Origin: Castellaniella denitrificans
GTDB taxonomy: Bacteria > Pseudomonadota > Gammaproteobacteria > Burkholderiales > Burkholderiaceae_B
Assembly (NCBI RefSeq): GCF_042653765.1
Contig: NZ_JBHSEZ010000001.1
Location: forward strand, 124,001-188,000
Direction: 5' to 3'
DNA length: 64,000 bases
Shown here: positions 7,737 to 15,743 of the stretch, piece after piece
Layout: every line of letters starts with the position of its first letter
Position numbering within the stretch: position 1 is the first letter of the stretch
Translations under genes and position numbers: made by a program
The notes under the pieces: generated by a model
Databases searched by the model: none
What the model was told of the DNA's origin: nothing
Seen by the model: only the letters and a program-made list of their open reading frames with translations

Positions 7737-9422
7737 ATGTCCCGCCCCCAGTCGCGCTCCCTGAGCTGGACCCTGATCGTCCTGGTCGGCTTCCTGACCC
7801 TGTGCCCGGTCCTGATGCTGCTGCTGGGCAGCCTGTCCCAGGGGCTGACCGCCTTCGGCCAGTTCACCCTGTCGAAATACGTCCGCGCCTACACCGACCC
7901 GTACCTGTGGGACGTCACGTTCAACACGGCGGTGTTCGTGCTCGGCTCGTCGCTGCTGGCCACGCTGCTGGCCCTGTTCCTGGCCTACCTGAACACCCGC
8001 ACCGACATCCCCGCCAAGCCGCTGTTCACGGTGCTGTCCATCGTTCCGATGATGATCCCGCACCTGCTGTTCTCGGCCAGCTGGGCGCTGCTGCTGAACC
8101 CCAGCAACGGCCTGCTCAACCAGGCGCTGCAGGGGCTGCTCGGCCTGGACTCGGCGCCCTTCGACATCTACTCGCTGTGGGGCATGACCCTGGTCGAGGG
8201 GCTGCTGAACATGCCCATCGCCTACCTGATCATCGCCCCGGCCATGGCCGCCTTCGACCCGTCGCTGGAAGAGGCCGCGCGCGTGTCGGGGTCCGGCTGG
8301 ACACGCACCCTGCTGCGGGTCACCCTGCCGGTCCTGCGGCCCGCCATCCTGGCGGCCATCGTCCTGGGGATCGTGCGCAGCCTGGCGTCCTACGCCGTGC
8401 CCCGGGTCCTGGGCACCCCCGGCCGCGTGGACGTGCTGGCCACCTACCTGTACGACATGATCTCCACCGGCTTCGCCCCGGACTACGGCCAGGCCGCCGC
8501 GGTCGGCATGAGCGTGCTGTCGGCCTCCATCGCCCTGATCGTGCTCTACCGCGCGCTGACGGCCGAGGGCGAGAAGTACGTCACGGTCTCGGCGCGCGGC
8601 TTCCGGCCCGGCCTGATCGAGCTCGGCCCCCTGCGGCGCCCGCTGGGCCTGGCCGTCGGGCTGCTGTGCCTGCTGATGGTCGTGCTGCCGGTGCTGGTGC
8701 TGCTGTACACGTCCCTGGTGCCCTACGTCATGCCGCCGGGCCCGCGGGCCTTCGCCGCCATGGACCTGCGGCACTGGATCGCCGTCTTCCACGAGCCCGG
8801 CGCCCTGCTGGCGCTGCGCAACAGCCTGTTCCTGGCGGTCGTGGGCGCCACCCTGGGCGTGGCGCTGTCCCTGGGCGTGGCCTACGTCGTCGTCAAGACG
8901 CGCGGCCCGCTGGCGACGCTGCTGGAAACGCTCAGCTTCCTGTCGTTCTCCTTTCCCGGCATCGTCATCGGCATCGGCTTCATGTGGTTCTTCGTGCAGA
9001 CGCCGCTGTATTCCACGCTGGCGGCCCTGCTGCTGGCCTACATCGCGGCCTACCTGCCCTACGGGGTCCGGCCCCTGGCCAGCGCCTTCGTGCAGATCCA
9101 CGGCCACCTGGAGGAATCCTCGCTGGTCTGCGGGGCCGGCCGCCTGACCACCCTGCGGCGCATCGTGATCCCGCTGCTGATCCCGGGGATCGTGTCCGCC
9201 TGGATCCTCATGGCGACCATGTTCCTGCGCGAGCTGACCGTGTCCGTGGTGCTGTCGCGCCCCGGCACGGAAGTCCTGGCCATCCAGATCCTGGGCTACG
9301 CCGACGACGGCCTCTGGGGCAAGCTGTCGGCCCTGGGCCTGTTCATGATCGCGCTGTCCACGGTCCTAGTGCTGTGCGCCCAGGCCGCGGGCCGCGCGTT
9401 CCGGCGACGCCAGGGGCTGTAG
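7737..9422 (+). CDS. ABC transporter permease, two fused permease domains (FbpB-like)
   Basis: A 561-residue membrane protein with about twelve hydrophobic segments in two similar halves, each with a BPD_transp_1 domain. EAA loops are seen as EEAARVSGSGWTRTLLRVTLP in the first half (near residues 179-200) and EESSLVCGAGRLTTLRRIVIP in the second. Such fused permeases are characteristic of ferric-iron (FbpB/SfuB) and related importers, in which one polypeptide forms the whole channel. It is the last gene of the three-gene operon; only 64 bases separate it from the convergent esterase gene. Confidence 0.92.
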   Translation: MSRPQSRSLSWTLIVLVGFLTLCPVLMLLLGSLSQGLTAFGQFTLSKYVRAYTDPYLWDVTFNTAVFVLGSSLLATLLALFLAYLNTRTDIPAKPLFTVLSIVPMMIPHLLFSASWALLLNPSNGLLNQALQGLLGLDSAPFDIYSLWGMTLVEGLLNMPIAYLIIAPAMAAFDPSLEEAARVSGSGWTRTLLRVTLPVLRPAILAAIVLGIVRSLASYAVPRVLGTPGRVDVLATYLYDMISTGFAPDYGQAAAVGMSVLSASIALIVLYRALTAEGEKYVTVSARGFRPGLIELGPLRRPLGLAVGLLCLLMVVLPVLVLLYTSLVPYVMPPGPRAFAAMDLRHWIAVFHEPGALLALRNSLFLAVVGATLGVALSLGVAYVVVKTRGPLATLLETLSFLSFSFPGIVIGIGFMWFFVQTPLYSTLAALLLAYIAAYLPYGVRPLASAFVQIHGHLEESSLVCGAGRLTTLRRIVIPLLIPGIVSAWILMATMFLRELTVSVVLSRPGTEVLAIQILGYADDGLWGKLSALGLFMIALSTVLVLCAQAAGRAFRRRQGL

Positions 9423-9486
9423 GGCGCGAGCAGGACGCAGCGGGGCGCGGCCGCGCACCCGGGGCGCTGGTGGACGCGGAGCGGTC

Positions 9487-10230
9487 CTAGTGCAGGGTTC
9501 CGCCGCCTCCGGACGGCCCGTCGGACGCGCCGCCGTCGGCATCGTACTCGTCGATCCGGATGTCCGGCGAACCCATCACCGCCTCCCAGCTGCGCCGCGG
9601 CAGGTAGGTCTGCAGGCGCGCGATGGACTGGCGGATCAAGGCGTCGTGCAGTTCATGGCCGACGCCCGAGGCCATGTCCAGGGTCGCGTCGCCGCCCAGG
9701 TCGGCCAGGTGGCCGTGGACCTGGCGCGCCTGGTCCACGGGGGCGACGCGGTCCGCCGCGCCATGCAGCAGATGCAGGGTGGTCAGCGCCGGCGCGGCCT
9801 GCGGCAGCGTGGCGAAACGGGTGGAAAACAGCAAGGCCCTGCCGGCCAGCCCCGCATCGGCGCAGACGGCTTCCAGCGCCACGGCCGCGCCTTCGGAAAA
9901 TCCCGCCAGGGCCGTCTGTTCGCCGGTCAGGCCATGGCCGCGCTGCAAGGCCCGGACTTCTCCCGCCAGGACGGTCCCCGCCTGGGCCACCAGCCCGACA
10001 TAGGCTTCGGCATCCGGGTCGGCCCGGGCGATCCAGCGCCGGGTGGCACCCGCGCCGAACGGCCCGTGCGGCTGGACGATCAGCGCCTGCGGGAAGGCCT
10101 GGCGGATCGCCGCCACCAGGCCCAGCACCTGGTCCGGCGCGGCGGATTCGCCGTGCAGCACGACGAAGAGCTGCGCGGGCGCGCCGGAGAAAGGCTCGAT
10201 GATCAGGGGCTCGGGACGGGATTCGGACAT
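9487..10230 (-). CDS. Alpha/beta hydrolase, phospholipase/carboxylesterase family (YpfH-like)
   Basis: A 247-residue cytoplasmic serine hydrolase. The nucleophile elbow is GFSEGA, the likely catalytic aspartate is in HGAADRVAP and the histidine in GVGHELHD, in the usual order. The N-terminal strand LFVVLHGESA and the oxyanion region fit family PF02230. The last about 20 residues are a low-complexity Asp/Gly/Ser tail beyond the fold. The substrate is unknown (short-chain esters or lysophospholipids are usual in the family). Downstream it converges on the ABC permease. Confidence 0.82.
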   Translation of the reverse strand: MSESRPEPLIIEPFSGAPAQLFVVLHGESAAPDQVLGLVAAIRQAFPQALIVQPHGPFGAGATRRWIARADPDAEAYVGLVAQAGTVLAGEVRALQRGHGLTGEQTALAGFSEGAAVALEAVCADAGLAGRALLFSTRFATLPQAAPALTTLHLLHGAADRVAPVDQARQVHGHLADLGGDATLDMASGVGHELHDALIRQSIARLQTYLPRRSWEAVMGSPDIRIDEYDADGGASDGPSGGGGTLH

Positions 10231-10286
10231 GGGGGCGCGGAGTGATCGGTTCGGATTCGTCAGGCTGGGACCATTTTATAGTTGCC

Positions 10287-10378
10287 GCATCCCTCCACCT
10301 CCCGGCCTGCATGCCGGTCGGATTCGTCAGGCACAGAGCAGTCCGCAGGGACTGCTCTGTGTCCTGCCTCATCCCGCG
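10287..10378 (+). repeat. Dispersed palindromic repeat, copy A
   Basis: The intergenic stretch between the esterase start and the DUF924 gene's stop carries a perfect 13-bp inverted repeat (CACAGAGCAGTCC at 10332-10344, GGACTGCTCTGTG at 10349-10361, loop GCAG). Flanks CCTGCATGCCGGTCGGATTC and CTCATCCCG recur in copy C at 31.1 kb, and the stem plus CTCATCC recurs at 11.7 kb and, more degenerate, at 47.2 kb. It may double as a terminator for the DUF924 gene, but no T-run follows. Confidence 0.8.
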
Positions 10379-10935
10379 AATCCCCCGGTGTTCAGGAATC
10401 GTTGTTCCTCGGGCGTGGTGTCGCGCCCGAGCGGGCGGTTGCGGTGCGGGAACCGCCCGAACCGCCGGACGACGTCGCGGTGCTCGATCGCCCAATGCAG
10501 CGAACCCGGCACCTCGCGCTCGTACAGGGCCACGGATTCCTCCTGGACAGCCAGGTTCTCGGCATGCATGAAGGGCAGGCAGACGAAGCCGCGCAAGGCG
10601 GGCTCGATCCGGTCCAGGAAGGCGAGCGCCCGGCGCGCGCAGGCCAGGGCCAGGCCATCCGTGGCGAACATGTGGCCGGTGCCCCGGAAGGCGTTGCGGG
10701 GATACTGGTCCAGCAGCAGGATCAGCGCCAGGGCCGATTCGGGATGCGCCAGCCAGCCTTCCAGCTCGCCGCGCGCGGCGGCGAAATGGGCGTCCATGAA
10801 CCGCTCGCGGAACTCGGCGTCGAAGGCGGCGTCCTTGGAAAACCATCGGCCCGGGCCGGCCTCGCGCCAGAAAGCGGCAACGGCGAGGGCCGGTTCGGGC
10901 GCCGCGGAAGGCATCGTGGGAGCGGCATGCGCCAT
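10369..10935 (-). CDS. DUF924 family protein
   Basis: A 188-residue protein of the widespread DUF924 (COG3803) family, whose function is not known. Recognisable family blocks are AVAAFWREAGPGRWF near the start, DAEFRERFMDAHFAAARGEL, LALILLLDQYPRNAFRGTGH with the hallmark DQYPRN, and LPFMHAENLAVQEESV. The start at 10935 is chosen because the family begins about 15 residues before the FW motif; the frame is open further upstream without a better start. The fold is related to tetratricopeptide-like helices. The stop lies inside dispersed repeat copy A. Confidence 0.85.
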   Translation of the reverse strand: MAHAAPTMPSAAPEPALAVAAFWREAGPGRWFSKDAAFDAEFRERFMDAHFAAARGELEGWLAHPESALALILLLDQYPRNAFRGTGHMFATDGLALACARRALAFLDRIEPALRGFVCLPFMHAENLAVQEESVALYEREVPGSLHWAIEHRDVVRRFGRFPHRNRPLGRDTTPEEQRFLNTGGFAG

Positions 10936-11017
10936 GGGGGTCTCCAGGAAACGGAATACCCTACGGTACACCGATCCTTCTACAATCGCAGCATCGACCA
11001 CCCCAGCCGAACCCGCC

Positions 11018-11734
11018 ATGTCCCTGTCCGAAGATCTCGCTCCCGCCGGCGTCCTGCGCGCCTCCATCAACCTGGGCAACCCGCTGCTGGCCCGGCGCGA
11101 CGCCGGCACCGGCGAAGTCTCCGGCGTGTCCGTGGACCTGGCCGGAGAACTGGCGCGGGAACTCGGCGTCCCCCTGGAACTGGCGGTGTTCGACAAGGCC
11201 GCCCAGTCGGTCGAAGCCGTCACCGGCCAGGCCGCGGACATCGGCTTCTTCGCCATCGACCCCAAGCGCGGCGAAGGCATCGCCTTCACCGCCCCCTACG
11301 TCCTCATCGAAGGCGCCTACCTGGTGCGCGAAGATTCCCCACTGCGCGACAACGCCGAGGTCGACCGGCCCGGCCACCGCGTCGTGGTGGGCCAGGGCAG
11401 CGCCTACGACCTGTTCCTCAGCCGGCATCTGAAGCAGGCCGAAATCGTGCGGGCGGAAAATTCCCAGCGCGTGGTGGACGATTTCCTGGCCGGAGGCCAG
11501 GAGATTGCCGCCGGGGTGCGCCAGCAGCTCCAGGCGGACGCGGACCGGGTCGGCGGCGTGCGCCTGCTGCCCGGCCGGTTCATGGTGATCGAACAGGCCA
11601 TGGGGCTGCCGAAATCGCGGCCGGCGCGGACCGCCGCCGCACTGGCCGATTTCGTCGAACGCTGCAAGGCGTCCGGTTTCGTGGCCCGGGCGCTGGCGCG
11701 CCACGGCATCCAGGGGGCCTCGGTCGCGCCGTAG
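11018..11734 (+). CDS. Amino-acid ABC transporter-type substrate-binding protein without signal peptide
   Basis: A 238-residue protein with the bacterial solute-binding family 3 fold: VLRASINLGNPLLARRD, GVSVDLAGELARELGVPLEL, DIGFFAIDPKRGEGIAFTAP and FVERCKASGFVARAL. No signal peptide or lipobox is visible from the ATG at 11018, and no transporter subunits are adjacent. It may therefore be a cytoplasmic binding protein or a catalytic relative such as a cyclohexadienyl dehydratase-like enzyme; the sequence alone does not decide this. Divergent from the DUF924 gene with an 82-base gap. Confidence 0.75.
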   Translation: MSLSEDLAPAGVLRASINLGNPLLARRDAGTGEVSGVSVDLAGELARELGVPLELAVFDKAAQSVEAVTGQAADIGFFAIDPKRGEGIAFTAPYVLIEGAYLVREDSPLRDNAEVDRPGHRVVVGQGSAYDLFLSRHLKQAEIVRAENSQRVVDDFLAGGQEIAAGVRQQLQADADRVGGVRLLPGRFMVIEQAMGLPKSRPARTAAALADFVERCKASGFVARALARHGIQGASVAP

Positions 11735-11739
11735 CACCC

Positions 11740-11792
11740 CGTCAGGCACCGATCAGTCCGCGGGGACTGACCGGTGTCCGGACTCATCCCGC
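11740..11792 (+). repeat. Dispersed palindromic repeat, copy B, overlapping a gene end
   Basis: Stem CACCGATCAGTCC (11747-11759) and GGACTGACCGGTG (11764-11776) with one mismatch, preceded by GTCAGG and followed by CTCATCCCGCC, matching copy A at 10.3 kb. It lies between the stop of the binding-protein gene and the end of the convergent DMT transporter, and it contributes the last codons and the stop of the transporter on the minus strand. Confidence 0.8.
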
Positions 11793-12706
11793 CGCCCCCG
11801 CCACTGGCGGTACCAGCCGTAGCCGCTCAGCAGCACGACTCCCGTCACCACCAGCAGCGTTCCGCCCAGGAAGCCCGCTCCCACCGGCTCGCCCAGCAGC
11901 CAGGCGCCCAGGGCCACGCCGAACAGCGGCGTGAGAAAGGAAAAAACGCCCAGGCGGGACGCCAGGTACTTGCGCAGCAGCCAGAACCAGGCCAGGTAGC
12001 TGAAGAACGCGACGAACACCGTCTGGAAGGCCAGGCTGGCCCAGACCACCGGCGTCATGCGGAAGTCCGTCTGTCCCATCAGGAACGAGACCGCCAGCAG
12101 CCACGCGGCGCCCACCACCAGCTGATACATCAGGGTCTGGGTGGCCGGCAGCGCGGCCATCCGCGTCACCCGCACCACCACGGTGGTGGCGCCCCAGGCC
12201 GCGCCGCCCAGCAAGGCCAGCAGATCGCCCCAGAGCATGGCGGCGCCCGTCGCGCGGGCGCTATCGTCGCGCCACAGGAACGCCAGCGCCACCCCGCCGA
12301 AGGCGAGCGCCACGCCCAGCCATTGGACGGCGGCCAGGCGCTCGTCGGGCAGCTTCCAGTGCAGCCCCAGCGCGGCGAAGATCGGCGCCGTGTACAGCAG
12401 CACCACGACATGGCCGGCCGAGGTATGGCGCAGGCTTTCGCCCACCAGGACGAATTCCAGGGCATACAGGGTGCCGGCCAGCAGCCCCGGGCGCCACAGG
12501 CGCAGGATCCCGTCAGGACGCTCGCCGCGCCAGGCCATGAACAGGCCCAGCAGCACCCCGGCGACGGCGCTGCGCACCGCGATCTGGAACATGGGGGCGA
12601 AGTCCGTGGCGGTGGCCTTGAGCACGATCTGCTGCATGGCCCAGATCAGGCACAGCACCAGCATCAGGCCCGAGGCCAGGCCGTCCATGGGCCGGCGGGA
12701 TTCCAT
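11753..12706 (-). CDS. EamA/DMT superfamily transporter
   Basis: A 317-residue inner-membrane protein with about ten hydrophobic segments in two EamA repeats, for example GLMLVLCLIWAMQQIVLKAT and HTSAGHVVVLLYTAPIFAAL in the first half and LLGGAAWGATTVVVRVTRM, LFGVALGAWLLGEPVGAGFL in the second. The start at 12706 has a GGGTGAG site seven bases upstream. The family exports metabolites or drugs; the substrate is unknown. The C-terminal residues GHRSVPAD and the stop are encoded inside dispersed repeat copy B, so the tail was probably acquired when the repeat inserted. Confidence 0.9.
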   Translation of the reverse strand: MESRRPMDGLASGLMLVLCLIWAMQQIVLKATATDFAPMFQIAVRSAVAGVLLGLFMAWRGERPDGILRLWRPGLLAGTLYALEFVLVGESLRHTSAGHVVVLLYTAPIFAALGLHWKLPDERLAAVQWLGVALAFGGVALAFLWRDDSARATGAAMLWGDLLALLGGAAWGATTVVVRVTRMAALPATQTLMYQLVVGAAWLLAVSFLMGQTDFRMTPVVWASLAFQTVFVAFFSYLAWFWLLRKYLASRLGVFSFLTPLFGVALGAWLLGEPVGAGFLGGTLLVVTGVVLLSGYGWYRQWRGRRDESGHRSVPAD

Positions 12707-12877
12707 ACGACTCACCCGGAAAAGGAAAACCGCCATTGTAGGCTTCCCGCCGCCCGGGCGCGGGGTCTGCGCCCCTGCGCGCTTGCGCCGATCCCCTGCC
12801 CCGCCCGGGGCTTTCCTGGCCGCGCCCGCGGCGCGGGCCTATGATGGTCTTCATCACAGCCCCAGGAGCCCCTCGCC

Positions 12878-13225
12878 ATGGATTCCCCGATGTATCCCCA
12901 CCCCACCGCAGAACTGGCCAAGCGGCGCGCCGAACTCGCGCCCGAGGCCCTGTCCGCGTTCAAGGCCTTCAGCAGGGCCGTGTTCGCCCCCGGCGCGCTG
13001 GACGCGAAGACCAAGCAGTTGATCGCCGTGGCCGTGGCCCACGTCACCCAATGCCCCTACTGCATCAAGGGCCACACCGAAGGCGCGGCCCGCGCGGGCG
13101 CGTCCGATGCGGAAATCATGGAAGCCATCTGGGTGGCGGCCGAAATGCGGGCGGGCGGTGCCTACGCCCATTCGGCCCTGGCCCTGCAGACCCTGGAAGA
13201 CCTGCCCGGACGCAAAAAGACCTGA
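12878..13225 (+). CDS. Carboxymuconolactone decarboxylase/AhpD-like protein
   Basis: A 115-residue protein of the AhpD-like alkylhydroperoxidase family. The redox signature is TQCPYCIKGHTEGAARAG, a CxxC followed by the conserved histidine, as in AhpD-type peroxidases rather than true gamma-carboxymuconolactone decarboxylases, which lack the cysteine pair. An AGGAG site lies 11 bases before the ATG. The likely role is disulfide-based peroxide reduction, but no ahpC partner lies in the window. It is monocistronic by spacing. Confidence 0.88.
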   Translation: MDSPMYPHPTAELAKRRAELAPEALSAFKAFSRAVFAPGALDAKTKQLIAVAVAHVTQCPYCIKGHTEGAARAGASDAEIMEAIWVAAEMRAGGAYAHSALALQTLEDLPGRKKT

Positions 13226-13381
13226 CGCGCGGCCCGGCGCGCCGCCATGCCGGTCCGGCGGCGGCGTGAAACGGGCGGCGTGAAACGGGCTGCACGGAAC
13301 GGAGGGCATGGAACGGACGGCATGAAACGTTTTCCGGACCGGCCGCATCCAATGCCGACGGTATTCTTTTCAGGAGCTCAC

Positions 13382-14086
13382 GTGGACACCCAGATCCAGC
13401 ACGATCCGTCGGCCTCGGACGACCTCGCCCTGATCGGGCGCGCGGCGAACGGCGACCTGGCAGCCTTCGAAGCCCTGATGCGCCGCCACAACCAGCAGAT
13501 ATACCGGGCGGCGCGTAGCATCCTGCGCGACGAGGCCGAGGCCGAGGACGCCGTCCAGGAAGCCTGGTGGAAGGCCTACGTCCACCTGCGGGATTTCCGC
13601 TCGGAAGCCCGGCCCGCCACCTGGCTGACACGCATCGCCATCAACGAGGCCCTGATGCGGCGGCGGCGAAACAGATCGCGCGAAGCCCTCATCCAATCCG
13701 CATACCAGGCTCCGCACGAACAGGACACCATGCCGATGCACGACCCCGACACCGCGGCCCCCGCATCCGCCGGCCCCGACCAGATGGCCTGGCGCGCCGA
13801 ACTGCGGCGCCGGCTGGAACGGCGCATCGACGAACTGCCCGACCTCTACCGCACGGTCTTCGTGCTGCGCGCCGTGGACGACATGCCGGCCGCCGAGGTC
13901 GCGGCCGTGCTGGACCTGCCCGAAGCCACCGTGCGCGTGCGCTTCATGCGCGCGCGCCGCCTGCTGCAGGCGGCCATGCAGCAGGATTTCGACCCGCGCG
14001 CGGCGGGCGCGTTCTCGTTCGCGGGCCAGCGCTGCGACCGCATCGTGGCCGGCGTCCTGGCCAGGGTGCGGACGGCCGCCGCTTGA
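13382..14086 (+). CDS. ECF-type RNA polymerase sigma factor
   Basis: A 234-residue sigma-70-family factor. Region 2 is seen as DLAAFEALMRRHNQQIYRAAR...DEAEAEDAVQEAWWKAY, and region 4 as LPDLYRTVFVLRAVDDMPAAEVAAVLDLPEATVRVRFMRARRLLQ. There is no region 3. A GTG start at 13382 is preferred because CAGGAG lies six bases upstream; an ATG at 13352 is an alternative. A Gln/Pro-rich linker of about 35 residues separates the two regions. No anti-sigma factor gene is adjacent, which is unusual. Downstream, convergent, are a cupredoxin and two small genes. Confidence 0.9.
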   Translation: MDTQIQHDPSASDDLALIGRAANGDLAAFEALMRRHNQQIYRAARSILRDEAEAEDAVQEAWWKAYVHLRDFRSEARPATWLTRIAINEALMRRRRNRSREALIQSAYQAPHEQDTMPMHDPDTAAPASAGPDQMAWRAELRRRLERRIDELPDLYRTVFVLRAVDDMPAAEVAAVLDLPEATVRVRFMRARRLLQAAMQQDFDPRAAGAFSFAGQRCDRIVAGVLARVRTAAA

Positions 14087-14122
14087 AAAGACGCCGCCCG
14101 CCCAGGCAGGGCCGGGCCCGAA

Positions 14123-14164
14123 CGGAGCGCGGCCCTCGTTCCTGGGAAGAAGGGCCGCGCTCCG
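14123..14164. terminator. Hairpin between convergent sigma factor and cupredoxin genes
   Basis: Perfect 14-bp inverted repeat, CGGAGCGCGGCCCT and AGGGCCGCGCTCCG, with a 14-base loop, placed between two gene ends that face each other. There is no T-run on either side, so its action as an intrinsic terminator is uncertain. Confidence 0.5.
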
Positions 14165-14172
14165 GCCCGCGG

Positions 14173-14694
14173 TCAATCGACCCGCCCCCGTTCCAGGATG
14201 GCCGCCACGCCGGGGAAACCCGCCACGGCGGCCGGAGGCAGCCGCGCATCCGTGCCGGCATAGGGCGGCGCGGCATCCACGTCCCCCACCACGATCCGCC
14301 CGACCATGCCTGCATGCTCGTGCGGCAGGCAGAAATAGTCGTAGACGCCGGGCGTGTCGAACACCACGGTGAAGGACTGCCCCGGCAGCAGGTAGTCCGA
14401 ATTCCACGGCTTCGCGCCTTCCGGCATGCGCAGCGGCTTGCCGTTGGCCGGATGATAGGCCGTGGAGGTATGGACGTTGCCGGCGTCGCGGTTGACCCAG
14501 CGGACGGCCTGGCCCGGCCGGATCAGCAAGCCCCTGGGGCGGAACCAGACGTCCGACCCGGTCGGCGTGCCCGACATGCCGATCTCGACCGCCTCGCCGG
14601 CATGCGCCGGCCACGGCAGGACGGCCGCCAGCACCAGGCCGCCGCCGGCCCCGAGCAGCAGCCGGCGGCGCGGGTCATGCGCGGGCGCGCTCAT
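14173..14694 (-). CDS. Cupredoxin (blue-copper) domain protein, exported
   Basis: A 173-residue protein with an N-terminal signal containing three arginines before a hydrophobic core (DPRRRLLLGAGGGLVLAAVL, ending AHA), compatible with Tat export. The mature domain is plastocyanin/pseudoazurin-like: GLLIRPGQAVRWVNRD, a ligand histidine in NVHTS, and the second cluster YFCLPHEHAGMVGRIVV with Cys, His and Met ligands. It probably carries electrons or copper in the periplasm. The ATG overlaps the end of the upstream gene by four bases, so the two are co-translated. Confidence 0.87.
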   Translation of the reverse strand: MSAPAHDPRRRLLLGAGGGLVLAAVLPWPAHAGEAVEIGMSGTPTGSDVWFRPRGLLIRPGQAVRWVNRDAGNVHTSTAYHPANGKPLRMPEGAKPWNSDYLLPGQSFTVVFDTPGVYDYFCLPHEHAGMVGRIVVGDVDAAPPYAGTDARLPPAAVAGFPGVAAILERGRVD

Positions 14695-15125
14695 TTCGCC
14701 ACACGGCTTTCCTGCGCGGCCGGCACGTTCCACAGCACGATGTGGATGTGCGGCTCCGGCACGCCGGGATGCCCCGCGTTGTACATGATGTCGACGTGGT
14801 CCACCTTCACGCCGGCCGGCACCTTCAGGTCGTCCAGATGCATGTCGGGCTTCATCAGCGACAGCGGGATCATGTAGGTGGTGTTCACCAGGCGGCCGGC
14901 ATGGTCGTAGCCCAGGAACGGCCCGGCCGGCAGTGTGGCGGGATCGACGAACAGCCGGCCCATGCCGGGGATGAAATCGGGCAGCTTCACCAGCGAGCTG
15001 ACCGCCTTGTAGGGGGCGGCCGGCGGCGCCTTGAGCGCCGACGCGCCGGCCGCCTGGACCGCGGGCGCGCCCAGGCTGAACGCCGCGGCGGCCGCGGCCG
15101 CCGTCAGGAAGGAACGTGTGATCAT
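14691..15125 (-). CDS. Exported small protein, possibly TTHB210-like, paired with the cupredoxin
   Basis: A 144-residue protein with a clear signal peptide (MITRSFLTAAAAAAAFSLGA, cleaved near VQA-A). The mature part contains LPDFIPGMGRLFVDPATLP, GYDHAGRLVNTTYMIPL and a C-terminal VPEPHIHIVLW with two closely spaced histidines that could bind metal. It resembles the uncharacterised TTHB210-like family by memory only; no function is known. Translational coupling to the cupredoxin suggests a shared periplasmic role, perhaps in copper or redox chemistry. Confidence 0.75.
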   Translation of the reverse strand: MITRSFLTAAAAAAAFSLGAPAVQAAGASALKAPPAAPYKAVSSLVKLPDFIPGMGRLFVDPATLPAGPFLGYDHAGRLVNTTYMIPLSLMKPDMHLDDLKVPAGVKVDHVDIMYNAGHPGVPEPHIHIVLWNVPAAQESRVAK

Positions 15126-15221
15126 GGAAATCTCCCGGTATGCGCGGCGGGAATCGCCGTGTTTCGCGCCATTGGATGCGCGGTCCGGGGGATTCGTTTC
15201 GGCGGCCCCTGCGCAGACGGA

Positions 15222-15587
15222 TCAGGCCGCCTCGTCCTCGCACATCAGGTCGGGCAGGCCCCGCAGGACGGTCCGCGGATCCAGCGAACGCAGCGGCACG
15301 CCCGCGTCCGCCGGAATGCGGCCGTCGACCTGCAGCATCTGGTAGCGCAGGCAGCAGACGCGCAGGAAGGAGGAAAAATTGCCGGTCTCGCCCCGGTATT
15401 CCAGCAGTTCGTCGTACAGGCGTTCGATCAGTTGGCTCACCCGCATGCCGTCCCGCCGCGCGATGTCTTCCAGCACGTGCCAGAACAGACGCTCCAGGCG
15501 CACGCTGGTCGCCACGCCATGCAGGCGCAAGGAACGGGTTTCGCTGTCGTAGGACCGGGGATTGGCCCGGATGAAGATTTCGCACAT
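15222..15587 (-). CDS. Ribbon-helix-helix domain protein
   Basis: A 121-residue protein. The start MCEIFIRANPRSYDSETRSL is chosen over upstream codons because the family begins with a short beta strand (IFIRANPRSYDSETRSLRL) and a GGAGCC site precedes it; the upstream extension is Arg/Pro-rich noise. The helices that follow (SVRLERLFWHVLEDIARRDG, SQLIERLYDELLEYRG) fit the PF13467-type ribbon-helix-helix. It is a candidate transcription regulator of the two downstream exported proteins; 96 bases separate it from them. Confidence 0.75.
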   Translation of the reverse strand: MCEIFIRANPRSYDSETRSLRLHGVATSVRLERLFWHVLEDIARRDGMRVSQLIERLYDELLEYRGETGNFSSFLRVCCLRYQMLQVDGRIPADAGVPLRSLDPRTVLRGLPDLMCEDEAA

Positions 15588-15743
15588 GGCGCAGGCTCCG
15601 GAACGGGCGCGGGACCCTGTGACTGTAGAGACGGCCGGCCGGGCCGCGCAAGAGGGGAATCCCCGACGCGCCGGGCGGCGGCGCCCGGTCCCGGCCCCGC
15701 CCGGCCTCGCCATGGACGACGAGGCTTGCGCTGCGGCGCGCGG

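Noticed and set aside
10332..10361. Stem of repeat copy A as an ordinary rho-independent terminator
   Set aside because: No T-run follows on either strand, and the flanks match other copies in the window, so a dispersed repeat explains it better.
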